Positions 16,312 to 25,953 of a stretch of 64,000 bases of DNA are shown here, in pieces (the first letter of the stretch is position 1; each line of letters opens with the position of its first letter). The notes under the pieces were generated by a model. That model was not told the origin of the DNA. It saw only the letters and a program-made list of their open reading frames with translations, and did no database searches. The translations under genes and the position numbers were made by a program. Source of the stretch: Planctomycetota bacterium (lineage in GTDB: Bacteria; Planctomycetota; UBA1135; UBA2386); the NCBI GenBank assembly GCA_028281765.1, contig JANQJF010000023.1, forward strand, positions 62,001-126,000, in the 5' to 3' direction.

Positions 16312-17919
16312 TCAGCAGTTGCCGTCGACGCGGAACTTTGCGAGCTCCTTGCCGGACTTCGCGTCGTACGCGTGCACGGTGCAGACGAGGCACGAGTCGT
16401 AGCTGCGCGCGACGTGGCCGAGCTCGACCGGATCCGTCGGGTTCTCGATGGGCGTGCCGACGAAGGACTGCTCCATCGGGCCGAACTGCGACTTGCCGTC
16501 GCGCGGTCCGATGTTCCAAGCCGTCGGCGTGACGACCTGGTAGTTCTCGATCTTGCCGTCCTTGATCACGATCCAGTCCGACAGCGAGCCACGCGCCGCC
16601 TCGGTCGAACCGAAGCCGCGCCCTTCCGGTCGCTCCTCGGGCTTGACGTAGAAGCTGTCGTTGAGCTTGATCGCGTCGAGCCAGCCGCGCACGCGCTTGA
16701 AGTACTTCGGCGCCTCGTGCATCCGCGCCATCACGCGCGTCATGACCGACGCGCCCACCGTCTGGATCGTGTCCAGGAACAGCGGGTCGTAGTCCTGGTA
16801 TGCCCGTGCGTCGGGGCGGCCGGCGATGACCTGGCGCGCGAGCGGGCCGGCTTCGAGCGGCTTCGCGCCGACGCTGGGAATCTCGTAGCGCGGGGCCTTG
16901 GCCCAGGTGTACTTGCCCTGCGCCTTGCCGTCCTTCGGGTCGATTGGATCCGTAACGCCTTCGAAAGGGTGCAGCGCGCCGCTGCCCTTGAAGAAGCTGT
17001 GCGTGTGGTCCTCGCGGACGTTTGCTTGGTCGAAGTCGTAATACTGGCCATCGCAGTAGACGCCCGAGCGCGCGATCAGAGCGTCGTTGCGGCCGTCGAT
17101 CGTCGGGTGCACGTACTCGTCCGGTTCGAAGTAGGTGCCGGTCGACAGGAAGTTGCCGTAGCCGGTCCCGTACTTGTCGAGGCCGACCTCCTGGCAGAAG
17201 CGGATGAACAGCCCGCAGTCGGAGTTGCGGTGGCTCTCGCTCTCGTCGACCCACGCGAGAACGTCGGCCCAGGTCTTGTTTTCCATCCAGCGGTCGATCG
17301 AGCAGCCGAGCCAGACCTTCTCGAGCCACGTGTCCTTCCAGTATTCGAGGATTGCGATCGAGCGAGTGATGTCACTGAGAGTCGGGCCGCACATGACGCC
17401 GCCAGGCACCATGAACGACGAGTGTGGCCACTGGCCGCCGAAGATCGCGTAGACCTCGACCGGCTTGTTGGAGGTCGTGACGCCGAGCTCGTAGCTCGTG
17501 CCGACGACCGGTGCGAAGCGGCGTACGGCTTCGTCGTAGAGCTTGGCGCCGGCGTACTTCTGGTTCGTCAGATCGATCGCGAACAGCGCGTAGAACCAGC
17601 GCGGGATGCTCTGCAGCGTCTCGCAGGCCTGGGCGATGTTGCGCACGAGGGTCGCGTTCGGCGGCACCTCGGTCGACCATGCGGTGTCGAGCGCGTAGCA
17701 CGACTTGAACAGGTGGCTACCGCCGCAGATGCCGCAGATGCGCGGCGTGACGATGAGCCCGGCCTGCGGGTCCTTGCCCTTCAGGATGATCTCGAAGCCG
17801 CGGAACATCGCGGCTTCGGTCCAGGCTTCGCTGACGACGCCGTCGTCGATCTTCACCTTGACGTCGAGGTCGCCTTCGACGCGGCCGAGCGGACTGACGT
17901 GGAGTTCTTGAGTAGTCAT
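16312..17919 (-). CDS. hhyL: Group 1h [NiFe] hydrogenase large subunit
   Basis: 535 residues. The L1 motif has C62-G-I-C65 followed by GGSHLF, and L2 is D-S-C510-L-V-C513-T-V-H516. These four cysteines bind the NiFe(CN)2CO centre. GGSHLF after L1 and CTVH rather than CxxCxxH-type endings fit group 1h (actinobacterial type, high-affinity H2 oxidation). Nineteen residues follow H516, the tail removed by the endopeptidase encoded downstream. It sits 22 bases after hhyS. Known members consume atmospheric H2 under starvation in air; the same role is inferred here. Confidence 0.93.
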   Translation of the reverse strand: MTTQELHVSPLGRVEGDLDVKVKIDDGVVSEAWTEAAMFRGFEIILKGKDPQAGLIVTPRICGICGGSHLFKSCYALDTAWSTEVPPNATLVRNIAQACETLQSIPRWFYALFAIDLTNQKYAGAKLYDEAVRRFAPVVGTSYELGVTTSNKPVEVYAIFGGQWPHSSFMVPGGVMCGPTLSDITRSIAILEYWKDTWLEKVWLGCSIDRWMENKTWADVLAWVDESESHRNSDCGLFIRFCQEVGLDKYGTGYGNFLSTGTYFEPDEYVHPTIDGRNDALIARSGVYCDGQYYDFDQANVREDHTHSFFKGSGALHPFEGVTDPIDPKDGKAQGKYTWAKAPRYEIPSVGAKPLEAGPLARQVIAGRPDARAYQDYDPLFLDTIQTVGASVMTRVMARMHEAPKYFKRVRGWLDAIKLNDSFYVKPEERPEGRGFGSTEAARGSLSDWIVIKDGKIENYQVVTPTAWNIGPRDGKSQFGPMEQSFVGTPIENPTDPVELGHVARSYDSCLVCTVHAYDAKSGKELAKFRVDGNC

Positions 17920-17941
17920 CGTGTGGGTTCGTGAATCTCGT

Positions 17942-18913
17942 TCAGACGACGAAGAGGTCCTTCTTGGACCAGTCGGGCGCGGCGATGCGCGCAGCCGCGG
18001 CGTGCGCCATGTACGTGAGGTGGTCGGTGCCTTCCTGCAACTCGGCGGGAACGGAGCCGGCGACCTTCTTCGTCTTGAAGATCGATCCCGGCATCAGGTC
18101 GTGGTGCGGGAACTCGGGTTCGGTGCAACCGATGCACGGCATACCGGCGCGCGTCTTGCTCGACGTGCGGTTCCACAGGATGCGGTTGCACGGCGAGTGG
18201 GTCATCGGGCCGCGGCAGCCGAGTTCGTAGTAGAGGCAGCCACTCCGCGTGCCTTCGCCGAACGTCATCGTCGACTGCTTGTATTCGAAGAATTGGTTCC
18301 TGGTGCAACCGGTCTGCGTGAAGCTCGTGAAGAACGTCGCCGGCCGGTGCAGGTCGTCGAGCACGAGGTCGCCCGCGCGGCCACTCGCGACGGCCACGAG
18401 GATCTGCGTGACCCAATCGGGGTGGGCGGGGCAACCCGGGATGTTGATCACCGGTAGGCCCGCCTTCGAGCGGAAGTCGCTGCCGAGGTATCCACCGGGC
18501 CCCTTCTTGAGGAACTGCAGTCCGGTCGAGTCGGACGGGTTGGGCGGAGTCGCGGGGATGCCGCCCCAGCACGCGCAGTCGCCGATCGCGACGACGATGC
18601 CGGCCTGGTCGCAAAGCTCGCGCACCCATTCCTGCATCGGGCGGTCGGCGAACATGTCGAATCGACCGCTGCCGTTGGGCGCCTGGATGATCGAGCCTTC
18701 GAACACGAAGATGTCGAGGTCACGCTCGCCGCTCGCGAGCGAGCGGAAGAGCGCCTTGGCTTGATCGCCGAGCTCCATGCCGAGCGAGGGGTGCCACAGG
18801 AGCTCGATGCCGAAGTCGGTGACAAGGTCACAGACGCTCGGCTCTTCTGCGTTCAGGAAAGACATGGTGTTGCCGCTACAGGCACCACCTTGGAACCAAA
18901 GGAGACTGGCCAT
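17942..18913 (-). CDS. hhyS: Group 1h [NiFe] hydrogenase small subunit
   Basis: 323 residues. The N-terminus goes straight into LLWFQGGACSGNT with no twin-arginine signal, so the enzyme stays in the cytoplasm, as known for group 1h. Cluster-ligand cysteines are visible at 12, 28, 113/115, 161, 203, 226, 233, 242, 260 and 263. The characterised actinobacterial-type enzyme uses an Asp together with three Cys at the proximal cluster; the conserved DLVTDF region could supply it here. There is no C-terminal membrane anchor, so a separate electron carrier is needed. It starts 4 bases after the hypA stop and directly precedes hhyL. Confidence 0.93.
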   Translation of the reverse strand: MASLLWFQGGACSGNTMSFLNAEEPSVCDLVTDFGIELLWHPSLGMELGDQAKALFRSLASGERDLDIFVFEGSIIQAPNGSGRFDMFADRPMQEWVRELCDQAGIVVAIGDCACWGGIPATPPNPSDSTGLQFLKKGPGGYLGSDFRSKAGLPVINIPGCPAHPDWVTQILVAVASGRAGDLVLDDLHRPATFFTSFTQTGCTRNQFFEYKQSTMTFGEGTRSGCLYYELGCRGPMTHSPCNRILWNRTSSKTRAGMPCIGCTEPEFPHHDLMPGSIFKTKKVAGSVPAELQEGTDHLTYMAHAAAARIAAPDWSKKDLFVV

Positions 18914-18916
18914 CGA

Positions 18917-19342
18917 CTAACTCTCCGCGGAGTACGGATTCGTTGAGGAGGAGACGGGAGAAGGAACGTGAGGCGCGGTCGACGGCTTCGGCGATGCCGT
19001 GTCGTAGTCGATCGCGCGGATTTCGAGCTCGCGGCCGGCGAGGATCTGCGGTGTCGGCGCGTCGCACTCGGGGCAACGGAGGCGTTCGGGCGCGAGCGGC
19101 GGCAGGTCTCTCGCACAAGAGTCGCAGCGGACGAGGACGTCGACCGGCTCGACGACCAGCTCGGAACCCTCCAGCAGAGTCGCCGTCGTCGCGAAGCCGT
19201 AAGCGAACTCCAGCGCTTCGCGCACGACGCCCGACAGCGTGCCGAGGCGTAGGTAGAGCCTGTTGACGCGCGAGGCTCCGGCCTCGCGCGCGGCTTCGTC
19301 CGCGATCGAGACGATGCGATGAGCGATCGAGAGTTCGTGCAT
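18917..19342 (-). CDS. hypA: HypA nickel metallochaperone
   Basis: 141 residues. The N-terminal MHELS gives the nickel site (Met1, His2, Glu3). A zinc site is formed by C-x2-C (CDSC) and C-x2-C (CPEC) around residues 73-93. The tail after residue ~115 is longer than usual and low-complexity (Ser/Pro-rich). HypA works with HypB to insert Ni2+ into the large subunit. The ATG overlaps the DUF1641 stop as TGATG. It is the only hypA in the window, so it probably serves both hydrogenases. Confidence 0.93.
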   Translation of the reverse strand: MHELSIAHRIVSIADEAAREAGASRVNRLYLRLGTLSGVVREALEFAYGFATTATLLEGSELVVEPVDVLVRCDSCARDLPPLAPERLRCPECDAPTPQILAGRELEIRAIDYDTASPKPSTAPHVPSPVSSSTNPYSAES

Positions 19343-20154
19343 CAGCCGAGGCGCCTGCCGAACTCCTTGAGGAAGGTGCTGGTGAACCCGAGCGCGCGCT
19401 GCACGTCGGGGTCACGCATCATCTTGAGGAGGCCGAACAGGCCGAGCCGAGTCGGGTTCTCGGCTTCGCGCACGCGCGTCGCGTGGAGTGCGTCCCCGAG
19501 GTTGCCGATCGTGTGGACGACTTCGGGTGCGAGGACCTGCGACTGCGCGAGCGCGTCGATCGCGCCCGACTCGACGAGTGGGGTGACGGCGCGGAGGAGC
19601 GACTGCAGGCCGGGCAACAACTTGCCGATCTGCGCGAGCGTCTCGGTCAACGGGGCTGCGCTCTCGCCCGCGACGCTGCGCAAGTCACGCACGCCCGCCG
19701 CGGCCGCGTCGGCGATCACCTCGCCGCGCTTCAGGAAGCCTTCGGCGGCCTCCGCGGCGAACGCGAGCAGCTCGGCACGTTCTGTCAGTCGGCCCAGCGC
19801 GTCGATCGTCTGCGGATCGACCAGCTTCGCGAATCCATCGGAGGACAGCGCCGGGCGCAGCTTGTCGAGCGTGTCGCACAGCTCGGGGGCGGACTGCGCG
19901 AGTTTGCCGAGCGCCTCGATCGTCGCGGTGTCGCCGACACCGCGTAGCTCGCCGACGCCGTCCGCGATGTTGTCGGCGATCGACTCCCCGCGCTGCAGGA
20001 ACCCGTCGAGAGACGAGAGTGCGAAGTGCACGACATCCAGCTTGTCGAGGATGCCGAGCAACAGTTGCGCGGTTTCGGGTGACGAGAGGCGCGAGGTCAG
20101 ATCGGTGTGAGTGGATCCGTTCGCGGCAGCAGACGCGTTTCCGTTGGAGGTCAA
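19342..20154 (-). CDS. DUF1641 family protein, first gene of the hhy operon
   Basis: About 270 residues from a TTG at 20154. There is no in-frame ATG until far upstream, where the frame turns into Arg-rich non-coding sequence, so a non-ATG start is most likely. The protein is helical, with internal duplication: two copies of a LGxLxxSAPE/L-D-x-LxPA-like unit. It ends in the DUF1641 signature GLFGLLKMMRDPDVQRALGF. DUF1641 proteins occur beside formate dehydrogenases and group 1h hydrogenases; their function is unknown. It leads the operon and lies just behind the palindrome at 20189-20223. Confidence 0.8.
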   Translation of the reverse strand: MTSNGNASAAANGSTHTDLTSRLSSPETAQLLLGILDKLDVVHFALSSLDGFLQRGESIADNIADGVGELRGVGDTATIEALGKLAQSAPELCDTLDKLRPALSSDGFAKLVDPQTIDALGRLTERAELLAFAAEAAEGFLKRGEVIADAAAAGVRDLRSVAGESAAPLTETLAQIGKLLPGLQSLLRAVTPLVESGAIDALAQSQVLAPEVVHTIGNLGDALHATRVREAENPTRLGLFGLLKMMRDPDVQRALGFTSTFLKEFGRRLG

Positions 20155-20188
20155 GAGACGCTTGCCGTGTGGGTTGACCGAACGCGCG

Positions 20189-20223
20189 GACCCTAGCAGA
20201 AGATTCGTACGTCTGCTAGGGTC
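20189..20223. promoter_or_regulatory. 12-bp perfect inverted repeat between the hhy and hyp operons
   Basis: GACCCTAGCAGA (20189-20200) is the exact reverse complement of TCTGCTAGGGTC (20212-20223), with an 11-base AT-richer spacer. It lies 35 bases upstream of the DUF1641 start and 69 bases upstream of hypB, in the only divergent promoter region of the hydrogenase island. No U-tract follows on either strand, so an operator for a dimeric regulator is likelier than a terminator. The regulator is not identifiable here. Confidence 0.6.
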
Positions 20224-20235
20224 GCGTGACGGGTG

Positions 20236-20256
20236 CGCGCGACGCGTCGTCGCGCG
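20236..20256. promoter_or_regulatory. 9-bp perfect palindrome upstream of hypB
   Basis: CGCGCGACG (20236-20244) pairs perfectly with CGTCGCGCG (20248-20256) around CGT. It could form a hairpin in the hypB leader, 35 bases before the start codon, or be a second operator. The high G+C of the region makes chance palindromes more likely, so this is weaker than the repeat at 20189-20223. Confidence 0.35.
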
Positions 20257-20291
20257 TTCAATCACCGTTCCAATGACGGAGTAATGATCCC

Positions 20292-21134
20292 ATGTGTGGT
20301 TACTGCGGTTGCACGACCGAGTCTTCTTCGACGCAACGCGACGACAACGCTCGCAACGAAGCGCATCACTCTCGATCGCACACAAAAGCGCATTCGACGC
20401 GCACTGATTCGGAATATGACCGGTCAGAAATTGCCGTTCACGAGCATCACGGGCACGGCGGCGAGCAAGTTCTCGAGCTGAGCCGCCACGTGCTCGGTGA
20501 AAACACGCGACTGGCGGAGCGAGTGCGCGGGATTCTCCTCGCAAAAGGTGTGTGTGCGCTCAACCTCGTGTCTTCGCCGGGCTCCGGGAAAACGGCGTTG
20601 CTCGAGCGGTCGGCGCGCGCGCTCGTCGAATCCGGCTTGCGCGTCGGGATCCTCGTCGGCGACCTCGCGACCGACAACGACGCGAAGCGTTTGCAGCAGG
20701 ACGGCGTGCAGGTCGTGCAGATCACGACCGGGACCGTGTGTCACCTCGATGCGCACATGATCCTGCACGCGTTCGAGCACATCGACCTCAACGCGGTCGA
20801 TGTGCTGTTCTTCGAGAACGTCGGCAACCTCGTGTGCCCGGCCTCGTTCGATCTTGGCGAAGACTGGCGAGTCGTGCTCACATCGGTGACCGAGGGCGAA
20901 GACAAGCCCCACAAGTATCCGACGATATTCGAAGGCGCGCATCTCGCGCTCATCACGAAGACGGACATCGCGGACGTGCTCGAGGTCGACATGCCCAAGC
21001 TGCGCGGTGCGATCACCGACGTGGCACCCGGGGCGGAGATCCTCGAGCTGTCGTCGCGCGACGGTTCGGGAATGAGCGACTGGTTCGAGCGCGTGCGGAA
21101 GGCTGTCGAAGCCAAGCGTGCGGTCGCGATCTGA
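20292..21134 (+). CDS. hypB: HypB GTPase, nickel insertion
   Basis: 280 residues. The N-terminal MCGYCGC carries Cys2, Cys5 and Cys7 of the high-affinity nickel site. A His-rich stretch follows (about 25-55, with HHSRSH and HEHHGHGG), probably for nickel storage. The G-domain has GSGKT at 97-101, DLATDND and the metal site CHLDAHM. It acts with HypA to load Ni2+ into the hydrogenase large subunits. A GGAG lies 10 bases before the ATG. It is first in hypBFCDE. Confidence 0.95.
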   Translation: MCGYCGCTTESSSTQRDDNARNEAHHSRSHTKAHSTRTDSEYDRSEIAVHEHHGHGGEQVLELSRHVLGENTRLAERVRGILLAKGVCALNLVSSPGSGKTALLERSARALVESGLRVGILVGDLATDNDAKRLQQDGVQVVQITTGTVCHLDAHMILHAFEHIDLNAVDVLFFENVGNLVCPASFDLGEDWRVVLTSVTEGEDKPHKYPTIFEGAHLALITKTDIADVLEVDMPKLRGAITDVAPGAEILELSSRDGSGMSDWFERVRKAVEAKRAVAI

Positions 21135-21140
21135 GGAGCC

Positions 21141-23522
21141 GTGGAACGGGTCGCGAGTGAGCTCTGTTCCCAGCGGATCGCCGTCACCGGCGTGGTTCAG
21201 GGCGTCGGCTTCCGGCCGTTCGTGCAGCGGCTCGGAGAGGCGCTCGGCGTTGTCGGTGAGGTCGCCAACGGCATGCGGGGGGTCGAGATCCTCGTGCAGG
21301 GAAGCCTCGATGCCATCGAGAGTTTCGTGGTCGGATTGCGTGAGCAGGCTCCGAGCGCTGCACGGATCGATCGGATCGAGCGCGAGCCGCTGGATCGTCC
21401 GTTCGATGAAGACCGGTTCACGAGCCGATTCACGATTGCGAGCAGCGGCGCGGGCGAAGAGGTGCAGCTCGCAGTCGGCCCCGATCTCGCGATGTGCGAT
21501 GACTGCCGCGCCGAGCTCACGGATGCGAACGACCGTCGGTTTGGCTACCCGTTCCTCAACTGCACGGCGTGTGGGCCGCGCTACAGCATCGTCGAAGGCC
21601 TGCCGTACGATCGAGCGACGACGACGATGCGTGCGTTCTCGATGTGCGAGAGTTGTCGCGAAGAGTACGAGGATCCGCACGACCGTCGCTTCCATGCGCA
21701 GCCGATTGCGTGTCCCGAATGCGGGCCACGGCTCGCGTTCGAAGGAGTGAGCGAGGTTGAGTCCGGGAGCGGCGATCCGTTGGAACGCGCAGCGCGCGCG
21801 ATTCGCGCAGGCAGATGTGCCGCGGTCCTCGGGCTAGGTGGGTTCCATCTGTGCGTCGATGCAGGTAGCCCCTCTGCGGTCGCGCGTTTACGTGCGCGGA
21901 AGCAGCGCGGTGCCAAGCCGTTTGCGGTGATGTTCGCCGACGTCGCGTCGATCGAGCGAGTTGCGTTCGTCGACGAGGCCGAACGCAGGCTGCTGACTTC
22001 GCCGGCCGCGCCGATCGTGCTGCTGCGCAAGCGGAGCGACGTGCCCGGGATCGCGGACGAGATCGCGCCGGGGCACCCGTACCTCGGCTGTATGGTTGCG
22101 TACACTCCGCAACACGCGCTGCTGCTCGAGCGGCTCGACGGCCGACCCGTGGTCGCTACCAGCGGCAATCGGCGCGACGAGCCGATCTGCAGGACGCTCG
22201 AGGAAGCGCGAGAGCGACTCGGCGATCTCGTCGACGGTGGTTTCCTGCATCACGATCGTGCAATCGCGCGGCCGATCGACGACTCGGTCGCTCGCGTTCT
22301 CGACGGCAATCCGATGTTGCTGCGGCGCGCCCGAGGGTACGCGCCGGTCGGCTTCGAGTGGTCGGGCTTCCCGGAGGATGGAGTCGACGTCGCGCTGGGC
22401 GCGCACCTCAAGAACACGGTCGCGGTTCGCACCGGTCGGCGCGTCGTGTTTTCGCCGCACGTCGGTGACCTTGCCACACTCGAGGCGCGCGTCTACCACG
22501 AGCGAGCGGTGAGCGACCTCCAAGAACTCACACGGACGCGTGCGACGCGAGTCGTTTGCGATGCACATCCCGACTATGCGTCGACACTGCTCGCCGAACG
22601 TCTGACCAATGCGCCGCTCCGGGTGCCGCACCACCTTGCGCACGTCCTCGCCGTTGCGTGCGAACACGACCTGCGGGGCCCATTCGCCGCAGTCGCGTGG
22701 GACGGCACCGGCTACGGCGAGAACGGCGGTGACGCGGACGGTAACGCGATCTGGGGTGGTGAGTTCTTCGAGCGGACCTCCGAGAACCAGCTGCCATGCC
22801 GTCAGATGCGGCTTCGGCCGTTTCCGCTGCCCGGTGGGGAACGCGCGATCCGGGAGCCCTGGCGCATCGCGTTCGGCCTGGTACGAGAGGTGTTCGGCCC
22901 GGGTGACGTGCCGAATGCGCTCCGCGTTCGCGTTACGGATACGAGTGACGAACTGCTCGCGGCTTCTCTGCGGTTCGCGCCTCGCTGCTCCAGCGTCGGT
23001 CGGCTGTTCGACGCGGTCGCTGCAATGCTCGGCTTGTGTCGAGTTGCCGAATACGAAGCCGACGCGGCGGTCCGGCTCGAGCACGCGGCACTGCGCGCGC
23101 TCGGGTCCGCGCCGTCCGTACCCGCGTATCCCTGGGGACGTCGCGAGTCGCTCGCGGATGTCGACGATCTCGACCCGCGCCCGATGCTCGAAGCGATCGC
23201 GGACGACATCGACGCGGGGGTGAACGTAGACGTCATCGCGCTGCGCTTCCATTTGGCGCTCGTCGAGTCGCTCGTCGCGTTCGCGCGGTCGTGTCATGGC
23301 GCCGTCGATATCATTCTTTCCGGCGGTTGCTTCCAGAATTGCGTGCTCCTCGAGTCCTCGATTCGAGGGCTTCGCGACGCGGGATACCGCCCGTTCTGGG
23401 CTCGTCAGTTTCCGTCGAACGACGGTGGGCTGCCGCTCGGTCAGCTCACCTACGCCGACTATGTCTCAAGAGAGATCCCACATGTGTCTCGCTCTCCCCG
23501 GCAGGATTCTCGAAGTACTTGA
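21141..23522 (+). CDS. hypF: HypF carbamoyltransferase, cyanide-ligand synthesis
   Basis: 793 residues from a GTG with GAGGAG five bases upstream. Domains in order: acylphosphatase (GVVQGVGFRPFV, 17-28); two C4 zinc fingers (CDDC...CTAC and CESC...CPEC, about 118-195); the YrdC-like domain; and a Kae1-like domain with HHLAH for metal binding (about 494-498) and SGGCFQN near the end. It transfers the carbamoyl group of carbamoyl phosphate to the C-terminal cysteine of HypE. The 3' end overlaps hypC by 41 bases, an unusually long overlap for this operon. Confidence 0.95.
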   Translation: MERVASELCSQRIAVTGVVQGVGFRPFVQRLGEALGVVGEVANGMRGVEILVQGSLDAIESFVVGLREQAPSAARIDRIEREPLDRPFDEDRFTSRFTIASSGAGEEVQLAVGPDLAMCDDCRAELTDANDRRFGYPFLNCTACGPRYSIVEGLPYDRATTTMRAFSMCESCREEYEDPHDRRFHAQPIACPECGPRLAFEGVSEVESGSGDPLERAARAIRAGRCAAVLGLGGFHLCVDAGSPSAVARLRARKQRGAKPFAVMFADVASIERVAFVDEAERRLLTSPAAPIVLLRKRSDVPGIADEIAPGHPYLGCMVAYTPQHALLLERLDGRPVVATSGNRRDEPICRTLEEARERLGDLVDGGFLHHDRAIARPIDDSVARVLDGNPMLLRRARGYAPVGFEWSGFPEDGVDVALGAHLKNTVAVRTGRRVVFSPHVGDLATLEARVYHERAVSDLQELTRTRATRVVCDAHPDYASTLLAERLTNAPLRVPHHLAHVLAVACEHDLRGPFAAVAWDGTGYGENGGDADGNAIWGGEFFERTSENQLPCRQMRLRPFPLPGGERAIREPWRIAFGLVREVFGPGDVPNALRVRVTDTSDELLAASLRFAPRCSSVGRLFDAVAAMLGLCRVAEYEADAAVRLEHAALRALGSAPSVPAYPWGRRESLADVDDLDPRPMLEAIADDIDAGVNVDVIALRFHLALVESLVAFARSCHGAVDIILSGGCFQNCVLLESSIRGLRDAGYRPFWARQFPSNDGGLPLGQLTYADYVSREIPHVSRSPRQDSRST

Positions 23523-23778
23523 TACTGGCACTCCGCTGGAGCGCCGCGCGCGTGTCTCGTTCGGCGGCATCGTCAAGGAGATCTCACTCGCGTACGTCCC
23601 GGAAGCGCGCGTCGATCAGTACGTGATCGTCCACGTCGGCTTTGCGCTGAGTGTGGTCGACGAGGAAGAAGCAAAGCGCACGATCGAGGCTTTCGCCGAC
23701 GCGGGTCTCGTCGAGCTCGGAGACGTTGAGCTCGGAGACGATGGTGGGCGAGTCGAAGTCGACGGAGGTGCGTCATGA
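23482..23778 (+). CDS. hypC: HypC/HypG chaperone
   Basis: 98 residues. [10 protein letters not shown] at the N-terminus contains the essential Cys2, which binds the Fe(CN)2CO intermediate together with HypD. The rest is the small OB-like fold ([31 protein letters not shown]). It overlaps the end of hypF, and its stop overlaps the hypD start as ATGA. As the single hypC-type gene here it would have to serve both the 1h and 3b large subunits. Confidence 0.95.
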   Translation: MCLALPGRILEVLDTGTPLERRARVSFGGIVKEISLAYVPEARVDQYVIVHVGFALSVVDEEEAKRTIEAFADAGLVELGDVELGDDGGRVEVDGGAS

Positions 23779-24899
23779 AGCACGTCGACGAGTACCGCGA
23801 CGAGGACAGCGTGAGGCGAATCGCCGATCGACTTCACGCCGAGACGTGCGGGTCGTGGACCCTCATGGAAGTGTGTGGCGGCCAGACCCACGCGATCGTT
23901 CGCTTCGGACTGGACCGGATGCTGCCCGACGGCATCGAGCTCGTGCACGGACCCGGATGCCCGGTCTGCGTGACGCCTCTCGAGATCCTCGATGCGGCGA
24001 TGGCGATTGCCGCTCGGCCGGACGTCACGTTCTGCACGTTCGGCGACATGCTCCGCGTGCCGGGGAGCGCGGACGACTTGTACCAGATCAAGGCGCGGGG
24101 TGGCGACGTTCGCATCGTCTACTCGCCGACCGATGCGCTCGACATCGCGAAGCGGGAGCCGGGCCGTCAGGTCGTGTTCTTCGCCGTTGGGTTCGAGACG
24201 ACCGCGCCAGCCAACGCGATGGCCGTACACCTGGCGCGCCAGCAGGGCATCGAAAACTTCTCCTTGCTCGTGAGCCACGTGCTGGTGCCTCCCGCGATCG
24301 ACGCAGTGTGCAGCGCGCCGGACAACCGCGTGCAGGGCTTTCTCGCGGCGGGGCACGTGTGCACCGTCATGGGGTATGCCGACGAGTACCCGGAGCTCTG
24401 TGAGAAGCATCGCACGCCGATCGTCGTCACGGGATTCGAGCCGGTCGACGTGCTGCAGGGCGTGCTGATGTGCGTCCGGCAGCTGGAGGAAGGGCGCAGC
24501 GACGTCGAGAACCAGTACGTGCGGTCGGTACGACGAGCCGGCAACGAGACTGCGCTCGAAATGGTGCGGCGCGTGTTCTGTATCGTCGACCGCCCGTGGC
24601 GCGGCCTCGGCGTCATCCCACGTTCGGGCTTCGCGCTGGAGGACGACTACGCTGCGCACGACGCGCTCGTGCGTTTCGCGCCGGACACTGGGAAGGTCGA
24701 GGAACCCTCGGAATGTATCGCGGGCGCGATCCTACGCGGGATTCAGAAGCCCAACGACTGCGCGGCGTTCGGCACAAGGTGTACGCCCGAGAAGCCGCTC
24801 GGCGCGCCGATGGTGTCGAGCGAAGGTGCGTGTGCGGCCTACTACAGCTACCGGCGCGATGAGTTCGCCGAGCCGCCGGTGACCGAGGCCACACCGTGA
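23775..24899 (+). CDS. hypD: HypD iron-sulfur scaffold
   Basis: 374 residues of the HypD family. Visible motifs are [10 protein letters not shown] (about 33-42), [10 protein letters not shown] (58-67), GHVCTVMG and the C-terminal cysteine cluster [15 protein letters not shown] followed by GACAAYY for the [4Fe-4S] centre. HypD assembles Fe(CN)2CO with HypC before transfer to the large subunit. ATGA overlap with hypC and GTGA overlap with hypE indicate translational coupling. Confidence 0.95.
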   Translation: MKHVDEYRDEDSVRRIADRLHAETCGSWTLMEVCGGQTHAIVRFGLDRMLPDGIELVHGPGCPVCVTPLEILDAAMAIAARPDVTFCTFGDMLRVPGSADDLYQIKARGGDVRIVYSPTDALDIAKREPGRQVVFFAVGFETTAPANAMAVHLARQQGIENFSLLVSHVLVPPAIDAVCSAPDNRVQGFLAAGHVCTVMGYADEYPELCEKHRTPIVVTGFEPVDVLQGVLMCVRQLEEGRSDVENQYVRSVRRAGNETALEMVRRVFCIVDRPWRGLGVIPRSGFALEDDYAAHDALVRFAPDTGKVEEPSECIAGAILRGIQKPNDCAAFGTRCTPEKPLGAPMVSSEGACAAYYSYRRDEFAEPPVTEATP

Positions 24900-25948
24900 G
24901 CTTCGACGGTCTCGTCTGTCCGATCCCGATCTCAGATTATCCGGTCGTCACGCTCGCGCACGGCGGCGGCGGCAGGTTGACGCGGCAGCTGATCGATCGG
25001 ATGTTCCGCGCGGTGCACGACAACGAGTGGATGGTTGAGCAGCACGATGGCGCGGTGCTCGGAGCGCCGCCGAAGGATCACGAGTTGGTGTTCACGACCG
25101 ACAGCTTCGTCGTGAGTCCGATGGTCTTTCCCGGCGGCGACATCGGCAAGCTCGCGGTGTGCGGCACGGTGAACGACCTCGCGATGTGCGGTGCGATTCC
25201 TCGATACCTCAGCTGCGCGTTCGTCATCGAAGAGGGGTTCGAGATGGAGGCGTTGTGGCGCGTCGTCTCGTCGATGGGGGCGACGGCACGGGAGGCCGAA
25301 GTGGTGATCGTGACCGGCGACACAAAGGTCGTTTCGCGTGGCCAGGCGGACGGCCTGTTCATCAACACGTCGGGCGTCGGCTACGTCGAGACGTCTCGCG
25401 TGGCCCGTCCGTCGTCGGTCCGAGAAGGTGATGCGGTCCTCGTCAATGGCGACGTGGGGCGGCACGGGATCGCGATCATGGCGTCGCGCGAAGGTCTGGA
25501 ATTCGAGACGACGATCGAGAGCGACTGCGCGCCGCTCGCGGCGCAGACGCGCGCACTGCTCGACGCGGGGGTCGACGTGCGCACGATGCGCGACCTGACG
25601 CGCGGCGGCCTCGCGACCGCGTGCGTCGAGCTGTGCCGCGACGATATTTCGATCGCGCTCGACGAGCGTGCGGTTCCCGTCCGCGAAGACGTGCGCGGCG
25701 GTTGCGAGCTCCTGGGGCTCGACCCGCTCTACGTCGCGAACGAGGGCCGGTTCGTCGCATTCGTCGCGGCGGAGCACGCGGACCGTGCGCTCGAAGTGCT
25801 CGCGGAGACCGGGCCAGACGACACGCAACCCGCATGCATCGGTCGCGTCACGACGGAAGCACCGGGCCGCGTCGTGCTGAAGGCGGTGACCGGCAGCCAG
25901 CGACTGCTCGACATGCTCAGCGGCGAACAGCTGCCGCGGATCTGCTGA
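24896..25948 (+). CDS. hypE: HypE dehydratase, cyanide donor
   Basis: 350 residues starting at a GTG that overlaps the hypD stop. AHGGGG near the N-terminus and the VNGDVG / DLTRGGLA motifs mark the PurM-like ATP-binding fold. The protein ends in PRIC, the exact C-terminal Cys that HypF carbamoylates and HypE then dehydrates to thiocyanate. It is the last gene of hypBFCDE. Confidence 0.95.
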   Translation: MSFDGLVCPIPISDYPVVTLAHGGGGRLTRQLIDRMFRAVHDNEWMVEQHDGAVLGAPPKDHELVFTTDSFVVSPMVFPGGDIGKLAVCGTVNDLAMCGAIPRYLSCAFVIEEGFEMEALWRVVSSMGATAREAEVVIVTGDTKVVSRGQADGLFINTSGVGYVETSRVARPSSVREGDAVLVNGDVGRHGIAIMASREGLEFETTIESDCAPLAAQTRALLDAGVDVRTMRDLTRGGLATACVELCRDDISIALDERAVPVREDVRGGCELLGLDPLYVANEGRFVAFVAAEHADRALEVLAETGPDDTQPACIGRVTTEAPGRVVLKAVTGSQRLLDMLSGEQLPRIC

Positions 25949-25953
25949 CGACT

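Noticed and set aside
16372..17934. 520-codon plus-strand frame opposite hhyL
   Set aside because: Antisense shadow. HhyL on the minus strand carries both NiFe cysteine pairs.
20155..20544. Extended N-terminus for the DUF1641 protein
   Set aside because: The extension runs through the divergent promoter and hypB and is Arg-rich without family similarity; the TTG at 20154 fits better.
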